DNA of 64,000 nt, taken from contig BCIA01000002.1 in NCBI GenBank assembly GCA_001599815.1, positions 62,001-126,000 on the forward strand, in the 5' to 3' direction. The notes under the pieces are model-generated. The model was not told the DNA's origin. It saw only the letters and a list, made by a program, of their open reading frames with translations, and ran no database searches. Below, piece by piece: positions 1-10,558 of the stretch; position 1 is the first letter of the stretch, and each line of letters begins with the position of its first letter. A program made the translations under genes and the position numbers. This DNA comes from Furcasterigmium furcatum. Taxonomy: Eukaryota; Ascomycota; Sordariomycetes; Glomerellales; Plectosphaerellaceae.

Positions 1-453
1 GGCCAAGCGGGCCAGCGGCTTCCTGGCGACTTGCAGGAGCCTCAGCCTCTCCGGCAGCACCCTCAGGGCGGAGTGTCGGCAGGAGAACAACCAGTGGAGG
101 CCCTCGACGCTCATCCTGGGCAAGTGCCTCGCCAACAGCTGTGGTGCCCTGGTAGCGCGCAACAATGTATGTGCCGTCTTGACCTCGGTTGAACTTGTGA
201 GGGAAAGCAGGGCTGATGGGTGTGGCGTGACAGGGGCAGTACCAGAACAGCTGCAGGTCCTGCTCCGTGTCGTCCGACGGGTACATAAAGTGCTCGTGCG
301 GTTCGTGCGGCGGCAGCTGGCTCGACGTCAGGTTCAACCTGAGTAAGTTTATTCCTCGCGCATGCTCTGGGTTGTCACTGACTTGCGTCGACAGACAACA
401 TCGTGGGCAACCAGAATGGTGGGCTCAAGTGCTTCGACCACTGGGGCGGTTAA
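1..453 (+). CDS. Cyanovirin-N homology (CVNH) domain protein, 5' end missing
   Basis: Partial gene entering from the left edge, read in frame 2. Three exons join cleanly: 2-166, 234-342 and 395-453, with introns 167-233 (GTATGT...CAG) and 343-394 (GTAAGT...CAG). The spliced product of about 110 residues begins near GFLATCRSLSLSG and ends GGLKCFDHWGG. It shows the CVNH signature: a Cys near the start, a Leu-Gly-Lys-Cys-Leu-Ala-Asn turn, a second Cys-rich half (SCRSCSVSSDGYIKCSC), then an Asn-Ile-Val-Gly-Asn turn and terminal Leu-Lys-Cys. Family members are small carbohydrate-binding proteins, in fungi single-domain or fused to other modules. Whether a signal peptide or another domain lies upstream cannot be seen. 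Sugar specificity is unknown. Confidence 0.85.
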
Positions 454-1162
454 GGTGCTATGTTGCTCGTGGGGGGCTCGATCAGTTTATAACTAAGGGA
501 CTAGCCTTATCGATCCAATACCTCGCCTTAAATTAATAGTATTATTTACGGCTACTCTCTAAGTGACGGCGCTGTCTGCTTAGGGGACTTATTTAAGTTG
601 ATGTGTATTGCCTAGTCGGATGGCTTAGTCAGCGCGTAATCATAGGAGATCTTTTACGTCGTGCATCGCCATCTTCTCACCCCGATTACTCAACCGACAA
701 GACCATCATAGGCTAGTTTCCGGGCGTGGGCGGGCGGGTTAGGGTTAAGTTAGGGGGTAGTTTAGGTTAGGGTCCGTCTGTTAATTAATTACTAGCCTTT
801 GGATTAACTGGCCTCCCTGGAGAAGTTGGCGGAATTTCCGGCTGAACGCTCGATGGACTTATACATTAGATACAAGCTAAACTCTGGCCCTCAGTAGTCT
901 GGAGAGCCCCCGTTGCCCCTTATATAGTAGTAGAGACTGCGTCTATACCTATTCCGCACCTGGTAGGCAGCTGGCCCGTAGGCAGCCCTGACAGGAGTCT
1001 TGCTGGGCACATTGTGGGAGCGAAGTCAGCAGCGCAGCCGAGCTTCTCGCCCGAAGTCTGCCTCCCCTCTGAGGTACAAGCGGCGGCATGGACTATTCTT
1101 TTTTATGATCACGAAATGCAGATGCCAATCAGCAGGTCACGGCTGTTTTGAATAACACGAAT
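454..1162. other. Gene-free stretch with degenerate TTAGGG telomere-like units
   Basis: No coding potential was recognised. The stretch is richer in A+T and TA dinucleotides than the flanking genes. It contains TTAGGG at 739-744, 750-755 and 767-772, with the related pieces TTAAG and TTTAGG between them. The G-rich strand runs left to right, so this is not the cap of a left chromosome end; it looks like an interstitial or decayed subtelomeric relic. Confidence 0.5.
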
Positions 1163-2913
1163 CTACGGGTCCGCGACAGCCCTCTTATCAACGTGGGTCG
1201 CCTTGCCCGTCGAGAGATGGTCCTTGTCCTGCTGAACCTCCTTTACCGACTCTTCCTCTGCGAAGACTCGCTGGGGCGTGAAGTGCTTGCTGTCCCACGC
1301 CCTGCTGACTGTAGTATATAGCTCGTCGATATGCTCGAGACTGAGGCCCTTGGTCTCGTAGACCATAACATAGCCAAAGGCAATAGAGAGGACACAGCTG
1401 CCACCCCAGACGAAAAAGACCTTGGACTGGAGGTTCGCGTGTTCCGGGTCGACGAGGTAGGGCGTGGAGAAGGCGATTGCGAAGTTGAGCAGCCAGTTGG
1501 TGGCGGTGGTGAGGGAAAGGGCCTTGGCGCGAACCTTGAGGGGGAAGAGCTCGCCAGTGAGGACCCAGGCAATGATGCCCCAACCCGAGGCGAAGAAGAA
1601 GATATAGAAGCAGACGAACGCAATGGCGGCGCGCTGGGCTTCGACGTTGGTGACGTCCGTGACGGTGCCGACGACTGCGACAATGAGTTGGGAGACGGCC
1701 ATGCCGACAGCGCCGACCATGACAACGGGGCGTCGGCCGAATCTGTCGACGAACCAGAGGCCGGGGATAGTCGAGATCTGGGAACGAAGGAGTGATCAGC
1801 TACCGCAGCGTCGAGGCAAGACTTGACTCACCACATTGACCGAGTTGGTGATGACCTGGATGATGAACGGCCGGTCGAAGCCAGCCCTTCTGAAGTAGGA
1901 CGTGCCGTAGTAGAAGATGAAGTTGACGCCGCTGAGCTGTTGGAGGGCCTGGATACCGCAGCCCGTGAGCAGCCTCTTACCGATGGTGCCCCTGAAGCAG
2001 TCGGCATACGAGGCGTCGCCCAGGGACAGCTCGTATTCATGCGTCTGTCGAATCTCGCCTAGTCCGGCCTGGATGGCGTCGTGATCGGGAGGCAGTCTCT
2101 GGAGGATGGAGAGGGACTTGGCAGCGCCTTCGTAGTCGCCCTTTTTCACGAGGTAGCGGGGGCTGCGCACAACCATTTAGTTGTGGACATTGTTCGGCGA
2201 GAGGAGATATACGCACGTTTCTGGCAAGAAGAACATGCCAACCGCCAGGATTATGGACCAGGCAAACTGCAGAGCCACGGGGATGCGGTAACAGGCGGTT
2301 GTCTGCATGTCGGCGGTGCCGTTGTTGACGATGGCGGCAACGAAGAGGCCCAGGGTGATGGTCAGCTGGTATGCGCCGACGACCACGCCGCGGATCCACT
2401 TAGGAGCCGTTTCGGACTGGTAAAGGGGGACTGCGCAGCCGCGGTGTCAGAGAATATCCGGAGCCGGGCCAGAGACAGAGACATACCTTGAGCGGAGATG
2501 AGGCCAACCCCGAAGCCGGCAAAGAAGCGCCCCGCGATGAACAAAGGCTGGTCGACGGCAGCGGTCTGCAGGGCGACGCCGAGGTTAAAGAAGATAGTCG
2601 TCGACCAAATGATACCCCATTTACGGCCGAAGTAGTCGGCGGCCGGGGCGGCGAAGAGGGCGCCGACGAGGGTTCCTGCTGACAAGATGGAAACAATGAG
2701 GGACTCGTCGCCAGCCGAAACGGTCGGCACTCCAGCATCGTTGGTATGCCCGTTGGCGAAGAGGCGGTGCCACTCGGGCATGCCGAGGATGCCGCTGATG
2801 ACGCCCGTGTCATAGCCGTAGAGGAAGCCGCCAAGGCCCACGAAGAGGCCGATGGAGATGGCCGGCCACGACGAACCGGGGTCGTCGGCTAGTTTCTCGA
2901 GGAGGCGGATCAT
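1163..2913 (-). CDS. MFS sugar porter (hexose/pentose transporter), apparent frameshift
   Basis: Sugar-proton symporter of the fungal hexose/monosaccharide transporter group. Exons run 2913-2487, 2430-2217, 2162-1832 and about 1778-1163. Family hallmarks are visible: GGFLYGYDTGVISG in TM1, a DYFGRKWG loop, PETPRYLVKKG after TM6, QQLSGVNFIFYYG in TM7, and PETKGLSLE near the C-terminus. Twelve membrane helices are expected. In exon 4 the conserved DRFGRRP motif is broken: the run of three A's at about 1740-1742 (plus strand) is one base longer than the motif needs, so the part before reads ...LWFVDRF and the part after reads FGRRPVVMV in another frame. This may be a sequencing or assembly error or a recent inactivating insertion. 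It is divergent from the Zn2Cys6 gene to its right and borders polyol-metabolism genes, so a sugar or polyol substrate is inferred. Confidence 0.85.
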
Positions 2914-3339
2914 TGAAGCAGACGAATAATATAGATACTAGGAAAGAGAAGCAAGTGGATGGTGGTGATTGTCAAAGTCTCCCATCCCGGCAATGCGAGG
3001 CCATGTTCGGTGTATATGTAGTCGTCGGGGCCTGGGACGGGGTTCCCATGGGCAGGGAATCCGGAGTAGGGACGCTGGACTCCGCAGCTGCACACGCCTA
3101 CTTGCGATACTGGTACGGTGGTGCCGCAGTAACTGGTTTGCTGGTAACTTCGGCCTGACTCGCTCGCGATGGGTGGCGGCCTTCGGCGGCGGATGAGACG
3201 GGCCGCCGATGCCGCCCCAAGCCCCCCAACGTGACACCCCTTTTAAAGGGAACCAGCATCCCCACATGTCTCATCGATGGCAGAGGCGGGCCGCGTCATA
3301 TTCCACCCCGATGATCCGTCGCATTTTTGAGTCCTGAAA
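2914..3339. other. Divergent promoter region between sugar porter and Zn2Cys6 gene
   Basis: 426 bases between two divergently transcribed genes. It presumably holds both promoters. No motif was recognised that I can support. Confidence 0.4.
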
Positions 3340-5427
3340 ATGGATCTGAACACTCGGAAGAAGCGTGCAGCGGTAGCTTGCACTCTTTGCAGGAAGAGGT
3401 CCGTCGAGAGGGTGTCTTGTTTGGCGACTCGTACAAGCTGACTGCGGTGCAGGAAACGCCGGTGTGACGGAGCCACGCCGGCCTGCGGGCTCTGCTGCGA
3501 GAGCGCCGCAGAGTGCACATACCCGGCGCCAGATGAGACATTGCATGTGGCTTCCCCATGGGGTAGCTTGAAGAGCAGTCCCGTAAGACACGGCGTGCGC
3601 ATGAGACGCTAACTCGAATTCGGATCTCTAGGTCTAGGGAGGATCGGCTGCTCGAGCCCCTGATGAGCCGTTTCGACGCTTTGCACGAGAACCTGTGCCG
3701 CCAGACCGCCCTGCTCGAAGCCTTGAACGATAGGGTCCAGGCGCTGGAGACCGGCGGCAGCTGCGGAACGACTATGCCGACGGAACACTCGCCGCTGTCT
3801 TCGCGCTCTGCTGCCGCCGCATCCATGCCGGCTTCGTCGCCGGGTTCCCACAGCCTGGGATGCTTGAGCCGACACCACGCCATGGACGACGGCGGCGTCT
3901 CGCCCGACCTGCCGCCCATGACCATTCCCATCGGCCACTACACCACGACGGCGTCCTTGCTATCCCTCCCCGTCGTCAGGGCTCTTCTCGGGGACTTCCC
4001 GGAGGATGTTTTTATGCGAGCCGAGGAGACTCGGCACATGCCCCCAGAGATGGAGCTGAGTGGCACCCCCCTGGCTCTCGATGACATGCCCGTTGTCGAG
4101 TCCTCCTGCGCCGAGGCCCTGGTTCATGCCTACTTCGACCAAGGCCACCGCGAAGCTCCCATACTCGACCGCGCGGAGTTTATGAGCCTGCACCGTCGTC
4201 TACAAGATTCTCTGCTGGGACTGGACACCGAGAGCGCATTGTACCTTGTCGTGTTGGCCCTTGGGAGCGCATTCAGCTCTGATGCGGCTGCGATAGATGC
4301 GCATGCGCCTCCACCCGGGGCCGAGTTCCTGAGCCCGGCCCTGCGCATCTTGATATCTGAGTACCTCGCGTCATACAGATCCTCGGTCACGCTGTCACAA
4401 GGTCTGTTCCTAGCGGCGGAATACTTCGCGTTCTTTCTCTGGCCCCTGCCCTCGTGGAGGCTCGTGCACATGGCTTCGACCAACGTCCAGCACCGATTCT
4501 CGGGCGGCCAGTATCTCCCGAGCGACGTGGACCCGCAGATAAGTCTCGTAGTCTGGGCCATATTCGATGCGGAGTGGTGGGTTGTCCTCCAAGCAGCGCC
4601 TGGGACTTGCTGACGTCCACAGCAACCTCATCGCGGAGCACCAGCTCCCCCGCAGCGGAATCGAACATGTCGTCGACCGCATGGCCCTGCCCAGCTGCCA
4701 CGCGGGCGGCGCCCACGAGTCACACGCCATGCTCAACTGGCTGGCGGAGTTGGCGGTCCGCCGCCTCCTCAACCGCGTCCACCACGCCATGTACGCCGGC
4801 GATGCCGCCTGTTCCTCTACGGCGGCCCTGATCAAGGTCTCCACGGAGCTCAACCAGCAGCTCGATGTCTGGTTCCAGACCCTGCCCCCGACCATCCGAC
4901 CGGAGCTCAGTGGCAGCCCCGACTGCGTGACCAGCAACCCGTTCGAACTGCATTTGCTGCACCGATACCACACGGCGAAGGACATCATCTTCCGCCCTTT
5001 TGTGTTCTACGCCCACGGATTCTCTGTTCAGCCGGTTCCAGACCTCATCCTCGAGAAGGCCGGGACCTGCCTTTATCACTGCCGCGCATACCTCTCCGTC
5101 GCGGATGCCCTTCTTCCCCTGCCGTCAACGTCTAGGGAGATAATAATGCATTCTGTGTTCTCTGCCACGGTCGTGCTAACACTGGGGTCCCTGACCCCGC
5201 AGCTGGCGCATCTGGTCAGTGATATTGGGCGCTTGCAGAGCACAGCCGTTGCGTGTTTTGGCCATTTCGCGTGGCCCGGTTCGTCCGTTGAGACGATGTT
5301 GTGGATTCTGCAGGCATTGCAGGCGAAGACGCGCCTCCTGGGTGGTGGGAGGAGCGGTACCTTCAGCAATAGTTGGAGTCACACGGCCGGCCATGGACGA
5401 GTGACGAGGAGCTCTGCGTCTTCGTGA
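3340..5427 (+). CDS. Zn2Cys6 transcription factor
   Basis: Binuclear zinc-cluster regulator beside polyol dehydrogenases and a sugar porter, a likely local regulator. Exon 1 starts at ATG 3340 and ends 3398. After intron 3399-3452 the zinc cluster reads CTLC-RKRKRR-C-DGATPA-CGLC-CESAAE-C, the C-x2-C-x6-C-x6-C-x2-C-x6-C pattern. A short coiled-coil-like linker follows (RLLEPLMSRFDALHENL), then a fungal middle homology region. Intron 4574-4622 (GTGGTG...CACAG) restores the frame and produces the typical FDADNLIAEHQLPRSGI segment. The junction near 3583-3641 is unsettled: donor GTAAGA at 3583 is clear, but the good acceptor at 3631 gives a stop, and only a weaker AG at 3640-3641 keeps the frame. 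The C-terminus after about 5340 may also hide a small intron. Confidence 0.8.
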
Positions 5428-5513
5428 CAAGGATGAAGGAGCTCAAGCATTACGCGGTAGTAAAGCCACAACTTATGTATTCTGATTCGCCGCCGCCGTG
5501 ATCTATTTACACT

Positions 5514-6760
5514 CTAGTTGCCCTGCACGCCCTCGATGATGACCTTGAGGACGCCGGGCCCGCCCTTGCGCACCGTCTCAAAGGCCTCGACGGCCTGCTC
5601 GAACTTATAACGATGGCTGACCAGCTTCTGCGGCTTCACCTTTCCGGAAGCCACGAGGTCGACGGCGGACGGATACACGCCGGCCACGTAGCGGATGGAC
5701 CCGCGGATGGTCAGGTCGCGGATACAGGCAGTCGTGATGGGGAAGACGATGTTCTGGCACACACAGCAGTTAGAAGTCATCGACCAGCTTGACCTTGAAA
5801 CAGCGCGACTCACCTCCCGGCCCATACCGGCCTGCACGTACATCCCGCCTTTGCGGCACAGCTGGAGGCCGGTCTGGATGGCGGACTGGGAGCCGGTGGC
5901 ATCGATGACGACGTCAGGCCCCTCGCCCAGGTCGAAGTTCTCCTTGATCTGTCGGGCGACCTGAGCGCTCCACAGCATCTGCCTGTCGGCTGCATCTTCG
6001 GCCTCGCCAGCACCATAGCCTTCGGGCATGGGCGGGGGCGCGAAGACACCGTCGGCGCACGCCAGGTCATCCGTCGCCATGGCCATGCGGGCCTCGTTGA
6101 TGTCGACGCCAATCACGGTACGAGCGCCGTAGACCTTGGCCACGCTCTGCACGAGGAGGCCGATGGGCCCGCATCCAAACACCACGACGACCTGGCCGCC
6201 GCGGACCTCGCCAACGCGGTTGATCTGCACGGCGCAGGCCACAGGCTCGCAAAGGGCGCCGTCTTCGAGCGTCATGTGATCCGGGATCTTGTAGCAGTAG
6301 TCGCCCGCCGTCTTGAAGTATCTGGACAGCGTGCCGTTGTGCGGCGGCGTGGCAGCGAAGACGGTGTCAGCACAGAGGTTGTAGCTACCGGAGCGGCAGT
6401 AGTCGCAGTGGCGGCAGGGGACGCCTGGCTCGATGGCGACGCGGTCGCCGGGACGCAGGTTCTTGACCGCGGGGCCGACGGAGACCACGGTTCCCGCGGA
6501 CTCGTGGCCGAGAACAATGGGGGAGTCGAGGACGAAGTCGCCGATGCGGCCGCGCTGCCAGTAGTGGACGTCTGAGCTGTTTCCGTGAGTCTGATGCTGA
6601 TGTTGTGGTCTGCTGGGGAGTCCTACCCGCAAATGCCCGTCTGCCCAATGTGGACGATCACATCGTGAGGGTCCGAGATCTCGGGCACGGGCACACTGTC
6701 GAGGGCGATGTCCTTGATGGCCCGGAGAACGAGCGAGGGGTTCGTGGTGGATAGGCCCAT
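5514..6760 (-). CDS. Zinc polyol dehydrogenase (xylitol/sorbitol dehydrogenase type)
   Basis: Medium-chain NAD(P)-dependent dehydrogenase oxidising a polyol to a ketose. Exons 6760-6627, 6576-5814 and 5753-5514 give 378 residues. The first intron splits the GICGSDVHYW motif that carries the catalytic-zinc Cys. GHESAGTVV supplies the catalytic His and Glu. The structural-zinc lobe is CRHCDYCRSGSYNLC. The nucleotide-binding motif is GCGPIG followed by an acidic residue in VIGVDI, favouring NAD. SIRYVAGVYP and the length match xylitol/sorbitol dehydrogenases better than primary-alcohol enzymes. Intron 5813-5754 is 60 bases without a stop, so it can be mistaken for coding sequence; its GTGAGT donor, CAG acceptor and odd translation show it is spliced. 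It is divergent from the SDR at 7193. The exact polyol (xylitol, L-arabinitol or sorbitol) cannot be fixed from sequence. Confidence 0.9.
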
Positions 6761-7192
6761 TGTGAAGGAAATTTGGCACCCAAGCAGAAACCAACAGGAA
6801 TGCTGAACTCTTCAGTCTTGATACCAACTACGATATCCTGATGGACGCCCAGAGACCTTAAGAGCAGCCAGAGTAGGCGTGCTGCGCTCGTCTCCACGTC
6901 GATATCGGCGGAAGAGGTGGCCCGCCCCCCGCACCGTCTGCATCAGCTTCGATGATCAGCAGTCCGAGGCGGTGGCAAGGTGGGAAGCGGGACTAGCGGG
7001 CCATGCGGGATCGCCATCCGCCTCAGCGGAATACTCGCGATGTCCTGCCCAAATAATAATCCCATCACTCCGGCGATCTGGCCTTTTGATCAGGAGTCTT
7101 TTTGCTTACCTCTTTTGCCGTTTTATCTTGTGTTCCACCATTCCTCTCTGCTGAGCTCGAAGCCACCAAGCACCCCCTCCTTCACCGCCAAC
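6761..7192. other. Divergent promoter region, polyol dehydrogenase / mannitol-type SDR
   Basis: 432 bases between divergent genes. The reading frame of the right-hand gene stays open upstream of its ATG, but the translation is not protein-like, and a pyrimidine-rich leader (about 7125-7185) precedes the ATG. No operator is claimed. Confidence 0.35.
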
Positions 7193-7993
7193 ATGCCCAT
7201 TCCCATCCCCGCAGCATCGAAGCTACAAGACCTGCTCTCCCTCAAGGGCAAGGTCGTCGTCGTGACCGGTGCGTCTAACGACCGGGGCATCGGTATCGAG
7301 GCCGCCCGAGGATGCGCGGAGATGGGCGCCGATATTGCCTTGACGTACCTTTCACGCCCCAAGGGCGGGGCTGCCAACGCCGAGGCCCTCGCGAAGGAGT
7401 ATGGAATCACGGCCAGGGCGTACCGCTGCGACACGAACCGCTGGGAGGATGTCGAGGCGCTTGTGGCCGGCGTCGTGCGAGACTTTGGCAAGATCGACGC
7501 CTTCATTGCCAACGCCGGTCGCACCGCCTCGAGCGGCGTGCTCGAGGGCACCACGAAGGCCTGGGAGGACGTCATCCACACGGACCTCAACGGCACATTC
7601 TACTGCGCCAAGGCCGTGGGCGCGCACTTTAAGGCCCGGGGCACCGGGAGCTTGGTCATCACGTCGTCCATCTCTGGCCACATCGCCAACTATCCCCAGG
7701 AGCAGACTTCCTATAACGTGGCCAAGGCCGGGTGTATCCATATGGCCCGCTCGCTCGCAAACGAGTGGAGGGACTTTGCTCGGGTCAACAGCATCTCGCC
7801 TGGGTACATCGACACGGGGCTATCGGACTTTGTGGACCCTGAGGTGCAGAAGCTCTGGCAGGACATGATCCCCGTGGCGCGCCACAGCGATCCGAAGGAG
7901 CTCAAGGGGGCCTTTGTGTATTTTGTGAGCGACGCCAGCTCGTACACGACGGGTGCCGACCTGGTTATCGACGGGGGCTACACGTGCCGGTGA
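7193..7993 (+). CDS. SDR, NADP mannitol 2-dehydrogenase / L-xylulose reductase type
   Basis: Single-exon short-chain dehydrogenase/reductase of 266 residues. ATG 7193 was chosen because the protein then starts MPIPIPAASKLQDLLSLKGK, the usual start of fungal mannitol-dehydrogenase-like SDRs, and follows a CCAAC context. The cofactor motif is TGASNDRGIGIEAARG, a variant of TGxxxGxG seen in this subgroup. NAG occurs near residue 108. The catalytic set is Ser (SSIS), Tyr-x3-Lys (YNVAK) with SPGYIDT after it, and the C-terminus GADLVIDGGYTCR is typical. Enzymes of this group reduce fructose to mannitol or L-xylulose to xylitol with NADPH. With the divergent xylitol-type dehydrogenase next door, an L-xylulose/xylitol role is plausible but inferred. 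Confidence 0.9.
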   Translation: MPIPIPAASKLQDLLSLKGKVVVVTGASNDRGIGIEAARGCAEMGADIALTYLSRPKGGAANAEALAKEYGITARAYRCDTNRWEDVEALVAGVVRDFGKIDAFIANAGRTASSGVLEGTTKAWEDVIHTDLNGTFYCAKAVGAHFKARGTGSLVITSSISGHIANYPQEQTSYNVAKAGCIHMARSLANEWRDFARVNSISPGYIDTGLSDFVDPEVQKLWQDMIPVARHSDPKELKGAFVYFVSDASSYTTGADLVIDGGYTCR

Positions 7994-8300
7994 TCCGCAG
8001 ACAGTTGGCCCGAGAAATGCCTATGTAGCAGCTGACAGACTATAAATTCTAGTTGAAAGTGCCCTTTTATTTTTGATACTTTGAAAAACACGCTGGTAAA
8101 CCTAGAAAACTCATTACAATTGCCATTGCGGAGACCACCTTGTCTTTGTGTTTACATACTTGAGTAGGTTCAGCTCGAAGCCAGTCCTCCCTAGCCACTT
8201 GCTTCTATTGAAGTGGAAATCAAGGTAGTTAGGTTGGTGAAGACCTGTACTTGGCAAAGCAGTTGAAACAGTGTTCTGCCCTCTTCATAGAGGGCCTCTT
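7994..8300. other. Convergent 3' flank
   Basis: 307 bases between the ends of two convergent SDR genes. A+T rich around 8040-8110, as expected for 3' ends. No gene seen. Confidence 0.4.
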
Positions 8301-9230
8301 TTACAAGCACATGGATCCGCCGTCAACAAGAATGTCCACACCTGTGAGATAGCACCCTCCCCGCTGAGAGCACAACAGAACGACAGCTCCCGTCAGCTCC
8401 TCGGGATCCCCCATCCTGCCCATCGGGCAACGGGCGTCCCAGATCTCCCGGATCGGCCGCAGGCCTTCGCCCGCGTTGAGGATCGTGTCCATGTATCCCG
8501 GGCTGACCGAGTTGACGCGGACCCCGTGCACCGCCCACTCGGCCGCGAGGTTGCGCGCGAGGTGCGCCACGGCCGCCTTGCTCGCGTTGTAGGCCGCCTG
8601 GGGCTGCGGGAAATTGGTATGGTGGGCAGATATGGAAGCCGTCAAGAGGATCGAGCCGCCGACCCCCGAGGCCTTCATTTGCGTGGCTGCCGCTCGGGCG
8701 CATAGGAAAGAGCCGGTCAAGTTGACGTCGACAACGCGTCGGAAGTCGCTGGCGCTTGCGTCTTCCAAAGAGGGCATGCATTTGACGATGCCCGCGAAGC
8801 AGCAGAGGGTTTGGAGGCCGCCGACGTCCTGCATGCGCGAAGCTGCCGAGGCGAAAGCAGACTCGACGCCTGAAGCCGAGGTCACGTCCACCGGCATCGT
8901 GTCGATGGCGACGTTGGGAAAATCCCGGCGCAAGCTTTCGACGGCCTCCACCACGGTTAGATTCTCGAGTGACGAGGGCAGGTCGAAGAGGGAGAGCGCT
9001 TGCAGACCGTGCTCGAGGAGTGCCCGGGCACAAGTCAGTGCGAGCGCACCCGTGCCGCCCGTCAGGACAGCTCCCCCTCGAACGGCGAACCGGTCTGTTG
9101 CCCGTACGCTGGCATGAGGCGAAGTGACGGGAGGAAGAGGCCTTGTCAGTGGGTTTGAGGAGGTCGAGAGAGACATAGTGGGGATGCTGCGAGCGAGGAG
9201 GGCATCGTGGGCGGCATTCGGGGCGGCCAT
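8301..9230 (-). CDS. SDR, D-arabinitol dehydrogenase-like
   Basis: Single-exon short-chain dehydrogenase. From ATG 9230 it is 309 residues; an in-frame ATG at 9176 would give 291 residues and is also possible. Cofactor site TGGTGALALTCARALLEHG is an atypical TGxxxGxx. The later motifs are CFAG in place of NNAG, Ser in LTASIS, Tyr-x3-Lys in YNASK, then SPGYMDT and the end GVDILVDGGSMCL. The C-terminal VDGGS and the PMGRMGDPEELTGAVVLL block match the arabinitol/xylulose SDR group and the neighbour at 7193. The shared YNxSK/SPGYxDT blocks with that neighbour suggest they are related paralogues. Substrate assignment is inference from family and neighbourhood. Confidence 0.85.
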   Translation of the reverse strand: MAAPNAAHDALLARSIPTMSLSTSSNPLTRPLPPVTSPHASVRATDRFAVRGGAVLTGGTGALALTCARALLEHGLQALSLFDLPSSLENLTVVEAVESLRRDFPNVAIDTMPVDVTSASGVESAFASAASRMQDVGGLQTLCCFAGIVKCMPSLEDASASDFRRVVDVNLTGSFLCARAAATQMKASGVGGSILLTASISAHHTNFPQPQAAYNASKAAVAHLARNLAAEWAVHGVRVNSVSPGYMDTILNAGEGLRPIREIWDARCPMGRMGDPEELTGAVVLLCSQRGGCYLTGVDILVDGGSMCL

Positions 9231-9642
9231 GATAGCAGATGGAACGTTACAACGGCCGAAGATTGTTTCCGCAAACCAAGGAAGTCGCATTTTAGCTCGC
9301 CGATTGCCTCGCGAGAGTCCGGAACATGCTTTTATGGTGGCGGACACCTCTGCAGTGATATTGGCGCCCGTCGGCCTCATCCCGAGACAGTCGCTTGGTG
9401 CGGCGGGCAGACCAGCAACGCATCGTTGCGGACGTGAAGCCGCCAGATCCACGGTCATGACCTTCCATGCTGTTCGACTCCACGGGCCAGGCCATGAGGG
9501 GTACCTGTCATGCGGAACGTGCGGCCCGCCAGCGCCGCCCGCCGCTGAGCCTTGGTTCGGTCTTATAAAGCTTCGGTAGTCCAGCTCCCAGTCCCAGGCC
9601 ATGTCAAGGTTCCAAGCAACTTCCGAACAGATACCGCACGTC
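9231..9642. other. Divergent promoter region between two SDR genes
   Basis: 412 bases between divergent SDR genes. TATAAAG occurs at 9565-9571, about 75 bases before the right-hand start, and could be its TATA element. Nothing else supported. Confidence 0.35.
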
Positions 9643-10558
9643 ATGGCGCAACCACTTAAGGGCAAACTCGCGGTCGTCACTGGGGGTTCTCGAGGTAATG
9701 TGCCCGTGCCTCGTGCGACTGCGTCCGTCGAGCTGACAGAGGCATCACTCAGGAATCGGCGCTGCCATCGCCACGTCGCTCGCAGCCAAGGGCGCGAACC
9801 TCCTGCTCGGCTACACCTCCTCTTCGTCCCTGGCCTCAGTCGAGCAGCTGTGCAAGTCTCTCGGCGAAGCCCACGGCGTGACCTGTCGCTTTGCCCAGGC
9901 CGACCTCTCCGCACCGGCAGCCGCAGCTAAGAAGATAATCGAAGCAGCCAAGTTATACTTCAGCGACGCCGAGGAACGCCTCACTATCCACATTCTTATC
10001 AACAACGCCGGCATCGGGGGCAATTTCAACATCGGCTCTATTCCCGAGGACGCCTTCCACGCGCAGTATGCCGTCAACGTCCTCGGGCCCCTCATGATGA
10101 CCCAGGAGACCGTTCCCTATCTCCCCACAGACCGTACCGGCCGCGTCGTCAACATCTCCAGCGTCTCCTCTCAGACGGGCTTCGTCGGGCAGACCATCTA
10201 TGGCGGGACGAAAGCCGCCCTCGAGGCCATGACGCGTACGTGGGCCCGTGAGCTTGCCGAGCGCGCCACGGTCAACGCTGTCAACCCGGGACCTGTCGAG
10301 GGCGACATGTACCGTGCGGCCGGCGAGGGGTTCTGGAGACAAATGGATAGCTGGCACGCTAATATGCCCCTGTCTGCTGTCCGGGAGGACCTGGACGACC
10401 CGGCGCTGGTCGCGTTCGCGCGAGAGAAGCTTGGGGGCAGGAGGCCAGGATACGCGCGCGAGGTTGCCGACATTGTTGTGTTGCTGTGCTTCCCTGAGGC
10501 CTCTTTCTGCACCGGCAGCATTGTTTGCGCCAACGGAGGTTTCCGGTTTACGGCGTAG
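9643..10558 (+). CDS. SDR (classical, tetrahydroxynaphthalene-reductase-like fold)
   Basis: Exons 9643-9694 and 9753-10558 give 285 residues. The intron (GTAATG...CAG) falls inside the cofactor motif, joining TGGSRG to IGAAIA to rebuild TGGSRGIG. NNAGIGG, Ser in NISSVSS, Tyr-x3-Lys in YGGTK and NPGPVEGDM follow in order. The end TGSIVCANGGFRFTA is typical. An upstream in-frame ATG at 9601 would add 14 residues; 9643 was preferred because MAQPLKGKLAVVTGG is the usual start. The substrate is unknown: this subgroup covers many NADP-dependent ketone and polyketide reductions. Confidence 0.85.

Noticed and set aside
4574..4622. Apparent frameshift in the Zn2Cys6 gene near 4610
   Set aside because: Explained by a 49-base intron (GTGGTG...CACAG) that restores the conserved LPRSGI block.
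5754..5813. Coding extension inside the polyol dehydrogenase
   Set aside because: 60 bases without a stop keep the frame open, but GTGAGT donor, CAG acceptor and loss of family similarity show it is an intron.
6980..7192. N-terminal extension of the SDR at 7193
   Set aside because: Translation is not protein-like and family members begin at the ATG at 7193.
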